This document shows positions 9,996-19,062 of a stretch of DNA of 64,000 nucleotides, in pieces (within the stretch, counting starts at the first letter, position 1; each line of letters begins with the position of its first letter). The notes beneath the pieces were generated by a model. That model was not told the origin of the DNA. It was given only the letters and a program-made list of their open reading frames with translations, and searched no databases. This stretch comes from Pedobacter roseus (GTDB lineage Bacteria > Bacteroidota > Bacteroidia > Sphingobacteriales > Sphingobacteriaceae): contig NZ_CP060723.1 of NCBI RefSeq assembly GCF_014395225.1, forward strand, positions 2,852,001-2,916,000. Direction: 5' to 3'. The translations under genes and the position numbers were made by a program.

Positions 9996-12218
9996 TTACT
10001 TCACCTCCTCAAACTTCAGCACCACACTCGTTCTATCGGTAGTTAAAACAGGGTTAAAACCAACCTTCATTAAAAAATCTCCTGTGTAAATTTTGCTGCC
10101 ATCAATTGACGATTTTGTCCCCGGAAAAAGGTTAATCTCTTTGATTTGATATTTTTTCGCCGCATCCAATCCGTTTAGTTTAATTGGATATTTACTGCCC
10201 TCTCCATAACGGTAGTTTACCAGGTAGTTAAAGATTACACCTTCCGTTTTCTGCTCGTTTACATATAACATCGAAGCTACGCTGCCTGCACGTGGATCGG
10301 CCAAACGGTATTGTTCGCCCTGCCAGATAATTCCTTTCACTTCATTATAGTTTTTAATGGCTTCCTGACAAAACTGAAGTTCCTTTTCAGGCAGTTTACT
10401 CACCACAATATCGAAACCTAATTTACCCATCATGGCTACATCCGTACGGAACTTAATGGATTGTTTGCCCCAATCGGTTACATGGTTAGAACTGCTGATG
10501 GCCGGATAAAAATAAGAGTATTCCCATTGCATAAAAATCCGTTCCAAAGGATCGGTATTATCACTGGGCCAAAACTCTGTAAAATATTGTAAGGCTGCAT
10601 AATCTACCCTGCCGCCTCCGCCTGAGCACAACATCATCGGTACGGTTGGGTATTTGGCACGGATACGCTTTAAAACGCTATACAAACCCCTTACATAATC
10701 AATATAAAAGTGCGACTGATTTTTTAAATGCGCAGAATAAGCATTATAAATTACCGCATTACAGTCCCACTTAATGTAGGCCAGTTTAGGGTTTTTGGTA
10801 AACAGATCGTCAACCACTCCAAAAACAAAATCCTGCACTTTTGGGTTCGAAAGGTCAAGTTCCAATTGGTTCCTGAAATAATATTCCGGACGGTTCGGCT
10901 GTTTCACTACCCAATCAGGATGTTTTTCGTACAATTCACTTTTAGGGCTCACCATTTCAGGCTCAATCCAGATCCCGAACCTGGTTCCAACATTGTCGGC
11001 CTCTTTTACCAATGAGGCAATGCCATTTGGCAGCTTCTTTTTGTTTTCCTGCCAATCACCCAGTCCGGCACGGTCATTATTCCGTGGATATTTGTTTCCA
11101 AACCAACCATCATCCAACAAAAAGAAATCGACACCCAATTTTTTGGTATCTTTTAATAAATCGGCCAGTTTTTGTTCATTAAAGTCGAAATAAGTGGCCT
11201 CCCAATTATTCAAAAGGGTCAATCTACTACCCTTACCATCCAATATTTTATAATTACGTGCCCAGTTCTGCAATTTTCTGCTTGCATCGCCTTTTCCCTG
11301 ATCAGAAAAAGTATATAAAAACGCTGGCGTTGTAAAAACTTCACCCGGTTTTAAGCTATATGGCGAAGCATAATTATTCATTCCGGCAATAATTCTCAAG
11401 TTATCCTGATAATCGAGTTCCAGATCGACCTTGAAATTACCGCTCCACTCCAAAGCGCCATATAAAACGTTACCTTCATTTTCCTCAGCAGGTTTATCCA
11501 TCGAAATCATAAAAACTGAGGGCTGGAAAAGGTTGGCCCTGGTACCCAATTTACTATCCAAAGTTTTAATGCCGTGGGTAATTTCACTCTGTTCGGGCTG
11601 CATTTCTTTAGCCCAATCGCCATGGTACTGGTTAAGCCAAAAATGTGGCGATTTTAAATGCAGGTTGGCAGAAGCATATTTATTCAATACCACGGTACCT
11701 TTTTCGTTGTGTTTAATTTCCGTCCACTGCTCTATTACATCCTGTTTGTAAAAAGATTTATAAAACAGCGTTACTTCGAAATTATAAACCGGGTCTTTTA
11801 GCCTGATTTTTAACAAACTTACATTATCATCAATTGCGGTAACGCTATGATCAACATATTTCAGATCTAGCGAATTATTACCATCGGCATGGGTAACACT
11901 AATGGCTGGTTCAACGAGATTTCTTGTTCCAGATGGCGTATAAGCCGAATTTAACTGCCCGGTATAGTCTTCTGTTTGTTTGTACTGACTGTTAACCTGT
12001 GCATATTCCTGTTTATTGGCGAGTTTTTTTCCAAAAAATATGGTATTTACATCTTTTTTCGCATCGGCTTGCAAAACCAGTGCATTATGTGCGGTTTCGA
12101 TGGGTATAATGGTTTGAGCCTTGCTGTTCGCCATGGCAAAAAGAGAAATGGCCATTGCCAATGCGCCCTGCCTGAAGTAACCTGTAGTTTGATGTGATCT
12201 GTTCATTTGTGTTTTCAA
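9996..12218 (-). CDS. Alpha-galactosidase, glycoside hydrolase family 36
   Basis: 740 residues with a signal peptide (hydrophobic ALAMAISLFAMANSKAQ, cleavage near residue 35), so secreted to the periplasm or beyond. It hydrolyses terminal alpha-1,6-galactosyl units from galacto-oligosaccharides or galactomannan. An N-terminal beta-sandwich is followed by a (beta/alpha)8 barrel with LLDDGWFG (about 368), FGIWIEPEMV (about 414), YIKWDCN with nucleophile Asp485, CSGGGGRVD, and PSDNTDP with the probable acid/base Asp553. A C-terminal beta domain follows. It is the last gene of the leftward locus, 102 bases after the GH-D-clan gene. A second Met at residue 5 is an alternative start. Alpha-galactosidase is the usual activity of this sequence type; the natural substrate is inferred. 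Confidence 0.93.
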   Translation of the reverse strand: MKTQMNRSHQTTGYFRQGALAMAISLFAMANSKAQTIIPIETAHNALVLQADAKKDVNTIFFGKKLANKQEYAQVNSQYKQTEDYTGQLNSAYTPSGTRNLVEPAISVTHADGNNSLDLKYVDHSVTAIDDNVSLLKIRLKDPVYNFEVTLFYKSFYKQDVIEQWTEIKHNEKGTVVLNKYASANLHLKSPHFWLNQYHGDWAKEMQPEQSEITHGIKTLDSKLGTRANLFQPSVFMISMDKPAEENEGNVLYGALEWSGNFKVDLELDYQDNLRIIAGMNNYASPYSLKPGEVFTTPAFLYTFSDQGKGDASRKLQNWARNYKILDGKGSRLTLLNNWEATYFDFNEQKLADLLKDTKKLGVDFFLLDDGWFGNKYPRNNDRAGLGDWQENKKKLPNGIASLVKEADNVGTRFGIWIEPEMVSPKSELYEKHPDWVVKQPNRPEYYFRNQLELDLSNPKVQDFVFGVVDDLFTKNPKLAYIKWDCNAVIYNAYSAHLKNQSHFYIDYVRGLYSVLKRIRAKYPTVPMMLCSGGGGRVDYAALQYFTEFWPSDNTDPLERIFMQWEYSYFYPAISSSNHVTDWGKQSIKFRTDVAMMGKLGFDIVVSKLPEKELQFCQEAIKNYNEVKGIIWQGEQYRLADPRAGSVASMLYVNEQKTEGVIFNYLVNYRYGEGSKYPIKLNGLDAAKKYQIKEINLFPGTKSSIDGSKIYTGDFLMKVGFNPVLTTDRTSVVLKFEEVK

Positions 12219-12268
12219 TAGTAATTACTAATGTTTTTATAGATAGAGGGTTGATTGAATGAGAATTA

Positions 12269-12316
12269 TTGAATGAATGAGTTGTTGAATGAGTGAGTTG
12301 TTGAATGAATGAATGT
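12269..12316. repeat. 16-bp tandem repeat, three copies
   Basis: Three head-to-tail units of TTGAATGAATGAGTTG (12269-12284, 12285-12300, 12301-12316) with one to three differences between them fill the 102-base gap between the two glycosidase genes. A weaker partial unit precedes them. It may vary in copy number by slippage. Confidence 0.8.
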
Positions 12317-12320
12317 ATAT

Positions 12321-14366
12321 CTATTTTTGATCTGAGGTTAACTTAAAAATCTGCGCATCTTTTGCGGGTAATTTAAGTGCCTGGTTATCTTTTAACATGG
12401 TTTTGGTTCGATCGATTAGATTTTCACAGCCGTATTTTTTATCTTTCTCCAAGCCCAGGCGTGTAAAATCGAGATTAAAGCGCTGCTCCGTATCGCCATA
12501 ATTAAATACGGCCAGGTATTTTACATTACCCACCTGTTTAATAAAAAATGACGAGGCTGATTTGCCCTTGTTTCCTTCTACAGGAGTAAATGCCTTTCCA
12601 TCTTCCAGAATCTTCAGGATTCCGGTATTGTTCAATAAACGCTGTGCCGTGCCTGTCCATTTTCCCTGACGCGAAAAATCATCACCAGCGATGCAGGTAC
12701 CCGTAACAATAGCCGATAAAAATCTGGCTGTATTTTCGCCATCGGATTGATCGGAAAATACCACATGGTCGGCGTCGATATAATCATAAAGGTAAGTTTG
12801 CCACCAGCCATTACTTACACTGTTTAAAGTATATTCGGTATCTTTTATCGATTTAAAGGCATCGCAGGCAATCCGGCGGACATGCACATACCGGCCAGAA
12901 GCCATGCTTGGTGAAATGGCAGCATACACCAACATTTTACCATCGAGCTGTTTTAACAAAAACTCCATTCCGGTTTTATAGGCTTGCATGCCAGTGGTGA
13001 TTTTCGGATTGTAAAAATGATCGGATTCTATCGCCGCATGACCTAAAAAATCGATTTTAATCATTTCGAAACCGCATTCCTTAAACTTATTGATTACGGT
13101 TGCAATGCGTTGTTGCGTGCCCGGATGCGTGGGGTCTAATGCCCTTGCCCCATCTATATCATGGTAACCTGAACCTACTTTCGTCCACATTTCTGCAAAA
13201 GTATAATCTGTTCCATCGGCTTTACGGTTGCCTCCGCCTGCAAAACCCCAATCAACAAAAGGTGCCCAGTAGATGCCCGGTTTTAATCCCTTTGATTTGG
13301 CATGATCTGCAAAGGCTTTTAGTTTGGAGTAATCGCCGGTTAAACCTCCTTTTAACAGGTTATCCCAGTACGAATCGAGATCGATATAAGCTACGCCCCC
13401 GCTCCTGAAACTTTTCAGGCTATCGGCAAAAAAATCAGTTACCTGATTGGCTTTTTCGAGCGTGATTTTCTCCTGCATGGCACCCCAGCTGTTCCAGCCC
13501 ACTGGTGTGGCTTTCTTCCATTTAAATACAATGGGTGGTTCCGAAATCCTGTTCAGTTTGGCATAAGTTTCCATGCCCAAACGCCAGTCATCAAAAGCAC
13601 CGAAAAATACTTTCGCCGAACTGATTGAGTTGCCACTTAAATAACCATGCGAAATTTTATCTCGGGTAATGTTTTCTTCGGTATAACCACAAATGGCTTG
13701 GATACCAATTTTTTTATCGTTGTCCATTGTGGTAATGATGCCTGTTTTCCAGTTAGTGTGGTCGATAGAACCAATTACAAAACCTTTTCGCGATTGATCG
13801 TGGTATAAAGCACTAACCTCTGAACTTGGGTTGCTAACATTCGCTTTTAAGGATACGGTATTGTAAGAAATAAAGGTATCGTTATCAAAGGGCACGAATA
13901 AACTGGTGGGTGTTTCTGAAGTCTCACCATCAATCAGGTTTCCGTTTAGCGGAACAATGTGGTTAACGGACAAATTAATCCCTTCCAGGATAATACCGAT
14001 CATAAAATAATCTTTACCGCTGTAGGTATAAAATACCTGTTGCATATCGGGCAAACCCGACTGTTTTAACAGGAAAACATGTTTAAAACCATTGCCAAAA
14101 GCATCTTTAATGGCTATTTTGCTATAGCTAATCTGTTTATAATCTTTAGAGCTGATTTTTTTTTTCTGATATTCGGCTTGCGAAAAACCATTTAACAACA
14201 GTTGATTTGCTCCATAAGTAACATTAAAAGTACCTATTTTGAGGTTGTAGTCTATTTTTCCATTTTTACCATAATTGATTAGGATTGCCGAAGCAGAACT
14301 GCCCGAAAGGACAAGCAAGAATAAAATTAAAAGTGCCTGATGTTTGAATAAAAATTTAAAAATCAT
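12321..14366 (-). CDS. Secreted alpha-galactosidase-like glycosidase of clan GH-D
   Basis: 681 residues with a signal peptide (LLILFLLVLSGSSASA). The N-terminal 270 residues form a beta-rich domain; the catalytic barrel begins with PVGWNSWGAM (about 288-297), a hallmark of GH27/GH36-type enzymes, and continues with VAYIDLDSYW (about 325), KPGIYWAPFVDWG, MIKIDFLGH with the predicted nucleophile Asp439, and VRRIACDAF in which Asp502 sits where the clan acid/base Asp is expected. A beta domain ends the protein. The clan splits alpha-galactosides, alpha-N-acetylgalactosaminides and similar bonds by retention. The exact family is uncertain; position next to a GH36 enzyme and susCD supports a role on an alpha-galactoside. 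It lies in the leftward locus between the DUF4998 lipoprotein gene and the GH36 gene. Confidence 0.78.
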   Translation of the reverse strand: MIFKFLFKHQALLILFLLVLSGSSASAILINYGKNGKIDYNLKIGTFNVTYGANQLLLNGFSQAEYQKKKISSKDYKQISYSKIAIKDAFGNGFKHVFLLKQSGLPDMQQVFYTYSGKDYFMIGIILEGINLSVNHIVPLNGNLIDGETSETPTSLFVPFDNDTFISYNTVSLKANVSNPSSEVSALYHDQSRKGFVIGSIDHTNWKTGIITTMDNDKKIGIQAICGYTEENITRDKISHGYLSGNSISSAKVFFGAFDDWRLGMETYAKLNRISEPPIVFKWKKATPVGWNSWGAMQEKITLEKANQVTDFFADSLKSFRSGGVAYIDLDSYWDNLLKGGLTGDYSKLKAFADHAKSKGLKPGIYWAPFVDWGFAGGGNRKADGTDYTFAEMWTKVGSGYHDIDGARALDPTHPGTQQRIATVINKFKECGFEMIKIDFLGHAAIESDHFYNPKITTGMQAYKTGMEFLLKQLDGKMLVYAAISPSMASGRYVHVRRIACDAFKSIKDTEYTLNSVSNGWWQTYLYDYIDADHVVFSDQSDGENTARFLSAIVTGTCIAGDDFSRQGKWTGTAQRLLNNTGILKILEDGKAFTPVEGNKGKSASSFFIKQVGNVKYLAVFNYGDTEQRFNLDFTRLGLEKDKKYGCENLIDRTKTMLKDNQALKLPAKDAQIFKLTSDQK

Positions 14367-14407
14367 GTAGTATCATTTGTGTTTTGTTTTACTCATACTT
14401 AAAAAAG

Positions 14408-14479
14408 TTTTAACCACAGATGCACACAGATAAACACTGATTTTATATCTGTGTGCATCCTTTTCATCTGTGGTTAAAA
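14408..14479. repeat. Imperfect inverted repeat of the accacagatg family
   Basis: TTTTAACCACAGATG (14408-14422) faces CATCTGTGGTTAAAA (14465-14479), and the inner GATGCACACAGAT (14419-14431) faces ATCTGTGTGCATC (14447-14459). The two pairings share GATG and could alternate. The same motif recurs singly at about 25588-25619 and, degenerate, near 9868, so this is a dispersed extragenic repeat, not a gene-specific site. Confidence 0.75.
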
Positions 14480-14501
14480 GAATGGATATGGTCACAGGGT
14501 T

Positions 14502-14574
14502 CGTCATTTCGAGCGGAGCGCAACGAAGTTGAGATAGATCTCTCCATTCCACTGCGTTCCAGTCGAGATGACGA
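14502..14574. repeat. Dispersed extragenic element with terminal inverted repeats GTCATTTCGA/TCGAGATGAC
   Basis: The element starts cgtcatttcgagcgg and ends agtcgagatgacg; the ends pair with one mismatch, and agatagatctctcc lies inside. Relatives occur at 9610-9738, 49977-50430 (parts) and 63446-63548, always between genes. It has the form of a short non-coding repeat of the REP/MITE type; no transposase that would move it is visible in the window. Confidence 0.75.
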
Positions 14575-14619
14575 CAGTTCTGTTTAAATATCTCAGTCAG
14601 GACGGTCCTTTAAAAAAGG

Positions 14620-15843
14620 TTATTGTATATTCCAGAACCTGATTTCGCTCATATTGCTATAATTGCCATCGCCAGTGGTTACATGCTTAATCCTGATGCG
14701 AATATAACGAATCGGTTTACCTCCGTTATCCAATTCCGAAGTAAAAGCATTTTTTCCATCATCAGTTCTGGTTACGTCTTTTAAAAGCGTCCATCCTTTA
14801 CTTATTGCCTGCGCGGGCCAGCCATTATCGCTTGCAGATAATGTTGTAGTGGCATTGCTTATATCGGCAGTTCCCCAAACTTCAAAACGATCTGGATTAT
14901 TACAACAATCTCTTCCGGTTTCTTCGATGCGGGATAAATTGAAGTATATTTTACCTAAATCGAAGGTAATTACATGTGGCATACCACTGTTCCCTGCGCT
15001 ATGGAAAATATTCGGATAGCCCTGCGGTCCAACGCTTCCATCCCACAATTTACTGATGCTGGTACCCGACTCGTAAGTCTGCGCATCGCCTGGTAAATGA
15101 ACTTCGTTAAAAAGCGATCGGTTACAAAGCACATATCTTGGTACGATTTCTGGAAAAACAGAGAAATCACTCACAGCAAATACATCCAAAGAACCTTTAC
15201 CAGGAATATAAGATGATTTGTACTGGATGCTTGTACCTGGTTTATAATCGCTCAGCGTGATGGCAGTATCAAGCGGTAAAAGTATTTTATCAACAGTTGA
15301 TCCAGCAACATTAGTATACCTAACCACTGTATTTACATTAATGGTATCTGGTGCTTTAAAGTTTAATTGTACTGAATTGGTGCTGTTAATTAAGTATGGA
15401 TCTACCACATTATAAGGCCTGTTTAATAAGCCTGATTGATACAATGGACCGAAAACCCTTACATTTCTGGCTTCAATCGGGATCGATTTATGCCCCTGCG
15501 CATCGTAAGAATAAACCGTAAAAGTATAAGTATATTCCTTCAAATTCGGGATGGTTACTTTAATGGTATCCAGTGGATTATGGGTGGTAGGTGTAACTAC
15601 AACCGAATCGGCACTGTTGTTCCAATATACCACATATTTGGTTATACTTGGGTCTGGACTTGGGTTCCACCACAGTGCAGTTCTTAAATTGCCCGGTTTG
15701 GTTACAATGTTTGCTACGCGGCCGGGGTACACAATCTCACCATCTTTTAAATATTCTTTAAAGGCAAGATCATCTTTGGTACAGCTGATAATTACTGTTA
15801 ACAGCAAAAAGAACAGACCGCTAATTTTATATATACTTTTCAT
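14620..15843 (-). CDS. DUF4998-type surface lipoprotein with C-terminal discoidin-like domain
   Basis: 407 residues, N-terminus ending LLTVIISCTKDD (lipidated Cys at 21). Residues about 33-110 fit DUF4998 (GEIVYPGRV..., KYVVYWNNSADSV), a fibronectin-like module common in polysaccharide loci. The C-terminal 160 residues (KLWDG, HVITFDLGKIYF, RFEVWGT, IRYIRIRIKHVTTGDG, MSEIRFWN) form an F5/8 type C (discoidin-like) domain that usually binds carbohydrate. A role as a surface glycan-binding accessory to the adjacent SusC/SusD pair is inferred. It follows the DUF4959 lipoprotein gene by 34 bases. Confidence 0.82.
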   Translation of the reverse strand: MKSIYKISGLFFLLLTVIISCTKDDLAFKEYLKDGEIVYPGRVANIVTKPGNLRTALWWNPSPDPSITKYVVYWNNSADSVVVTPTTHNPLDTIKVTIPNLKEYTYTFTVYSYDAQGHKSIPIEARNVRVFGPLYQSGLLNRPYNVVDPYLINSTNSVQLNFKAPDTINVNTVVRYTNVAGSTVDKILLPLDTAITLSDYKPGTSIQYKSSYIPGKGSLDVFAVSDFSVFPEIVPRYVLCNRSLFNEVHLPGDAQTYESGTSISKLWDGSVGPQGYPNIFHSAGNSGMPHVITFDLGKIYFNLSRIEETGRDCCNNPDRFEVWGTADISNATTTLSASDNGWPAQAISKGWTLLKDVTRTDDGKNAFTSELDNGGKPIRYIRIRIKHVTTGDGNYSNMSEIRFWNIQ

Positions 15844-15877
15844 ATCTGAAAATTTATCATTTTATATTATCTGTTAA

Positions 15878-17113
15878 CTACCTTGGATCGCCGTAAAAAG
15901 CCATTTCCATTGCGTGCGCAAATGTACCGTTAGACCATGTTGTGCTGACCGAAAGGCGTACATAGCGTACTTTTGGATTGCTTAACGGGAAATTGAAACT
16001 TACACCTGCTTTTACGAAATCGTTGTCTGCCGTGGTATGTGCAACAGGCGCTAAACCTGAGGGAGGATTTGGATAATTATAATTACCCATATTAATCCAG
16101 TCGCCGATAATGGTGCCCTCTGGTGCTGATAAAGGAAGTTGCGCATCGCGTGGAGCAGCTGCATCAGAACCCCATACCGAAAATACTTTAGGATTTCCGT
16201 GCCCATAAGCATACTTATCGCCCCCATCTGGTCTTTCCCATAAAATAAAGCGGCTTAGTTTTGCGCTTACTCCTAAACCAAATGTAGCGATTGCAGGCAT
16301 TGCACCACCCGGCGCCGTGTGCCACCCGTTAGAGTTACCATCTGTTTTACCATCCCATAAGTAAGGAAGATCCCAGCCATAGGCAATCACGCCATCTGTA
16401 GGAAGCCTGTACTGGAAAAATTTATTTCTATCCAGTAAGGTTTCAAAGAAAGGTGTAACAGTTGTATAAGTAGTATCAGAGATGTTTCCGAAATTATCAG
16501 TTACATAAAATCCGATTTTCTTCGCCACAGGCGCGTAGCCCCTTACTGAATAGTTGATTACTTCTGTTTTGCCATAATGCTGATCGATTACATCCGAAAC
16601 ATTATTATTGCCAACACCTAAAAGGATAATCCCCAGGTTATTTTTAGCTGGATTTGTACCGGTAATTTTGATGCCGCCAAAATCGGCTTCAGCGTTAATA
16701 GTCGGTTTAGCCAGTAAATAAGGTGGGGTATCGGGATTAACTCTTACCACCACAGGATCAGATTTAACCTCTGCCCTGCTTACGGCATATAAGGTAACAT
16801 CGTAACCCTGCTTTTTGGCAAAACCATCCACCATAATCGAATCAGAATAATAACTCGATTTGGTTTCGCGGGTGGTTACCCCGTTTATTTTATACTGCGC
16901 CAATACATATAACAGGTTTTTTGAGTTTGGCAAAGAATAGGTAATGTAAGCACCGCCATTAAAATTATCTACTTTAACATTGGTAACCACCCCAGGCTTT
17001 GTCATGTCAGACGAAGCCGGATCGTTATAGGTTTCCATTTTTTTACAGGCCGCAATACTGGCCAATACGGAAACGATAAGCGCCAGGTAAATACTATATT
17101 TAATACGTTTCAT
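15878..17113 (-). CDS. DUF4959/DUF5126/DUF5000-type surface lipoprotein
   Basis: 411 residues. The N-terminus ASIAACKKMETYNDP contains the lipobox (Cys near 23). Three Bacteroidota modules follow in the usual order: DUF4959 (about 35-130), DUF5126 (about 135-230) and a C-terminal DUF5000 discoidin-like domain (about 245-408) with YLWDGKTDGNSNGWHT, FILWERPDGG, PKVFSVWGSD and VRYVRLSVSTTW. Proteins of this architecture are found directly after susCD in polysaccharide utilisation loci and are thought to be surface glycan-binding proteins. The gene starts 17 bases after the susD stop. Confidence 0.88.
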   Translation of the reverse strand: MKRIKYSIYLALIVSVLASIAACKKMETYNDPASSDMTKPGVVTNVKVDNFNGGAYITYSLPNSKNLLYVLAQYKINGVTTRETKSSYYSDSIMVDGFAKKQGYDVTLYAVSRAEVKSDPVVVRVNPDTPPYLLAKPTINAEADFGGIKITGTNPAKNNLGIILLGVGNNNVSDVIDQHYGKTEVINYSVRGYAPVAKKIGFYVTDNFGNISDTTYTTVTPFFETLLDRNKFFQYRLPTDGVIAYGWDLPYLWDGKTDGNSNGWHTAPGGAMPAIATFGLGVSAKLSRFILWERPDGGDKYAYGHGNPKVFSVWGSDAAAPRDAQLPLSAPEGTIIGDWINMGNYNYPNPPSGLAPVAHTTADNDFVKAGVSFNFPLSNPKVRYVRLSVSTTWSNGTFAHAMEMAFYGDPR

Positions 17114-17130
17114 ATCTTTAATATTTTAAA

Positions 17131-19062
17131 CTACCAGTAAGGATTTTGAACTAAGTTTGGATTTACAACCAGATCGTAACTTCTGATCGGCCATAAATAA
17201 TCTTTTAAGCCAAAAACAGGGATAAACTGGGTAGTTGGACGGTAATAATTAATGGCCTCGGCATTATTAATGCTCCAACCCTGTATCGGTGCGGTTAAAA
17301 CCGACTGAAGTTCCTTCCATCTTCTTAAATCCCAGCCACTTTGGCCTTCAAAACATAGCTCAATCCTTCTTTCCTGGTGAATAATCTGCCTTAAACCGTC
17401 TTTATTATTAAATTTATTCGGATTTTTTGAAAAGTTTGTCCACGATGCCTGTACGCCCTGCAAACCTGCTCTTTGCCTAACTTTATCGATATAGGTAAAC
17501 ACTTCTGTACTGGGCCCGCTTACCTCGTTTAAGGCTTCAGCATAAAGTAAATATAAACCTGCCAACCTGATCAATGGTAAACGGAATGCAGAAGGCTGAA
17601 AGCCATCATCATAAACTGAAGCATAACTCACCAGTTTTTTTGGCCAATAACCTGTAATGTTCAAACGGATGTTATCACTGGGTGCCGCAAGCCCGCTTCC
17701 CCTGGCCGAAACATAGTATAATGGATTGGCCGGATCGTCCTGATTATTTCTTCCATTACCAAACCAGATCCCGCCATCAAAAGCGATATCTGCATAGAAA
17801 CGCGTTTCGCGTGCAAAATGACCTTTAATGGTTTCGTAACCCTGCTGAATATAATAACGGCTGGCATTATCACCCACTTTAATGGTATTTCTTCCTGCAT
17901 AATCCCAGGTTTTATCTTCGCTGATCGGCACACCATTTACGGTATAAAAAAGTTCCTGGGTACTTATCGGTGCAGAAAAAGTAGAAGGGTTAGAGAAGTT
18001 GTTTACTGCCGATTTTGCAGTAAGCCTTGGTGTTGCAAAGCCCTGGTAACTAAACTCCGGATTGGAAGCCCAGATAATCTCCGAATTCAACTCCCATTTT
18101 TCAGTAACTGCGTTCTGTACATCCAATTCTCTTTTTAACGAATCAGATAATTTCCCTACCGTTGTTGGCGATTGGAAGGTATATAATTTAATACCCTGAC
18201 CTTCTGCAGCTACAATGGCTGCTTTTGCTGCATCAGCAGCTTTTTTCCATTTTTGCGCATCAAAAGCTGCCGGGAAAAGACTTATTCCGTCTTTATCTTT
18301 GAAGCTAACATAATCAGGATTGCCGTTAAAAAGCGGACTGGCGGCTGTTGCCAATACATCAGCCTTAACCGATAACGCAATTACACTGGTTACCCTACCC
18401 AATTCTGTTGCCTGACTGCTGATTACCGGAGGTAGATTAGGGATGGCTTCATCCAATAGAGATACAATATAATCAACGGTTTCGTCAACTGGTGCCCTTT
18501 TTACACGTACTTCATCAGTACTGCTATTGATGGCCAGATTGGTTTTAATCAAAGGAATCGGGCCGTACATTTTAAAAAGCACATAATGATAATAGGCTTT
18601 TAAAAATTTAGTTTCGGCAATCCAGCGTTGTTTTTCTGCAGCACCCAGATCAATCGGTTTATCGATATTTTCGAGCATGATGTTACAGATTCTGATGGAA
18701 CGCCAAAGACTGTAACTGCCTTCGCTCCCATCCCATGCATTTAAACCTGGGTTTGCCGCGGTTTGTGTTCCCCTTAACAGGTTGAAACCTGTACGGTTAA
18801 AATTCAGGTAATTATCTAGTGTGTTCGAATAAATCAGCTCCGAAGAAGTAGTAAAACCCGGGTTCGAAGCCGCATCATTCATGCGCTGCAGGTAAGCATA
18901 ACAAGAGTATAAATAGTTTTCGGCTTCATTCCTGTTCCTGAACGCATAATCGAGTGTACCTAAGTTATCGGGTGTGATATCAAGGTACTTTTTACAGGAT
19001 ACAAAAGTACCCAATACCATCATGATGCAGCCGTATGTAAAATATATTTTTATCGTTTTCAT
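17131..19062 (-). CDS. SusD/RagB-family substrate-binding lipoprotein
   Basis: 643 residues with lipobox VLGTFVSCKKYLD (Cys near 23). Typical SusD features: RNRNEAENYLYSCYAYLQ, TPR-like helices with RWIAETKFLKAYYHYVLFKMYGPIPL, YAEALNEVSG..VFTYIDKVRQRAGL, and INQERRIEL-type HQERRIELCFEGQSGWDLRRWKE followed by YLWPIRSYDLVVNPNLVQNPYW at the C-terminus. It caps the SusC channel at the cell surface. Its ATG overlaps the susC stop in a TAATG arrangement (shared base 19062), so translation of the two is probably coupled. Confidence 0.96.
   Translation of the reverse strand: MKTIKIYFTYGCIMMVLGTFVSCKKYLDITPDNLGTLDYAFRNRNEAENYLYSCYAYLQRMNDAASNPGFTTSSELIYSNTLDNYLNFNRTGFNLLRGTQTAANPGLNAWDGSEGSYSLWRSIRICNIMLENIDKPIDLGAAEKQRWIAETKFLKAYYHYVLFKMYGPIPLIKTNLAINSSTDEVRVKRAPVDETVDYIVSLLDEAIPNLPPVISSQATELGRVTSVIALSVKADVLATAASPLFNGNPDYVSFKDKDGISLFPAAFDAQKWKKAADAAKAAIVAAEGQGIKLYTFQSPTTVGKLSDSLKRELDVQNAVTEKWELNSEIIWASNPEFSYQGFATPRLTAKSAVNNFSNPSTFSAPISTQELFYTVNGVPISEDKTWDYAGRNTIKVGDNASRYYIQQGYETIKGHFARETRFYADIAFDGGIWFGNGRNNQDDPANPLYYVSARGSGLAAPSDNIRLNITGYWPKKLVSYASVYDDGFQPSAFRLPLIRLAGLYLLYAEALNEVSGPSTEVFTYIDKVRQRAGLQGVQASWTNFSKNPNKFNNKDGLRQIIHQERRIELCFEGQSGWDLRRWKELQSVLTAPIQGWSINNAEAINYYRPTTQFIPVFGLKDYLWPIRSYDLVVNPNLVQNPYW

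Noticed and set aside
9850..10089. 79-codon open frame after the hybrid sensor gene
   Set aside because: It is made of extragenic repeats and the antisense end of the alpha-galactosidase gene.
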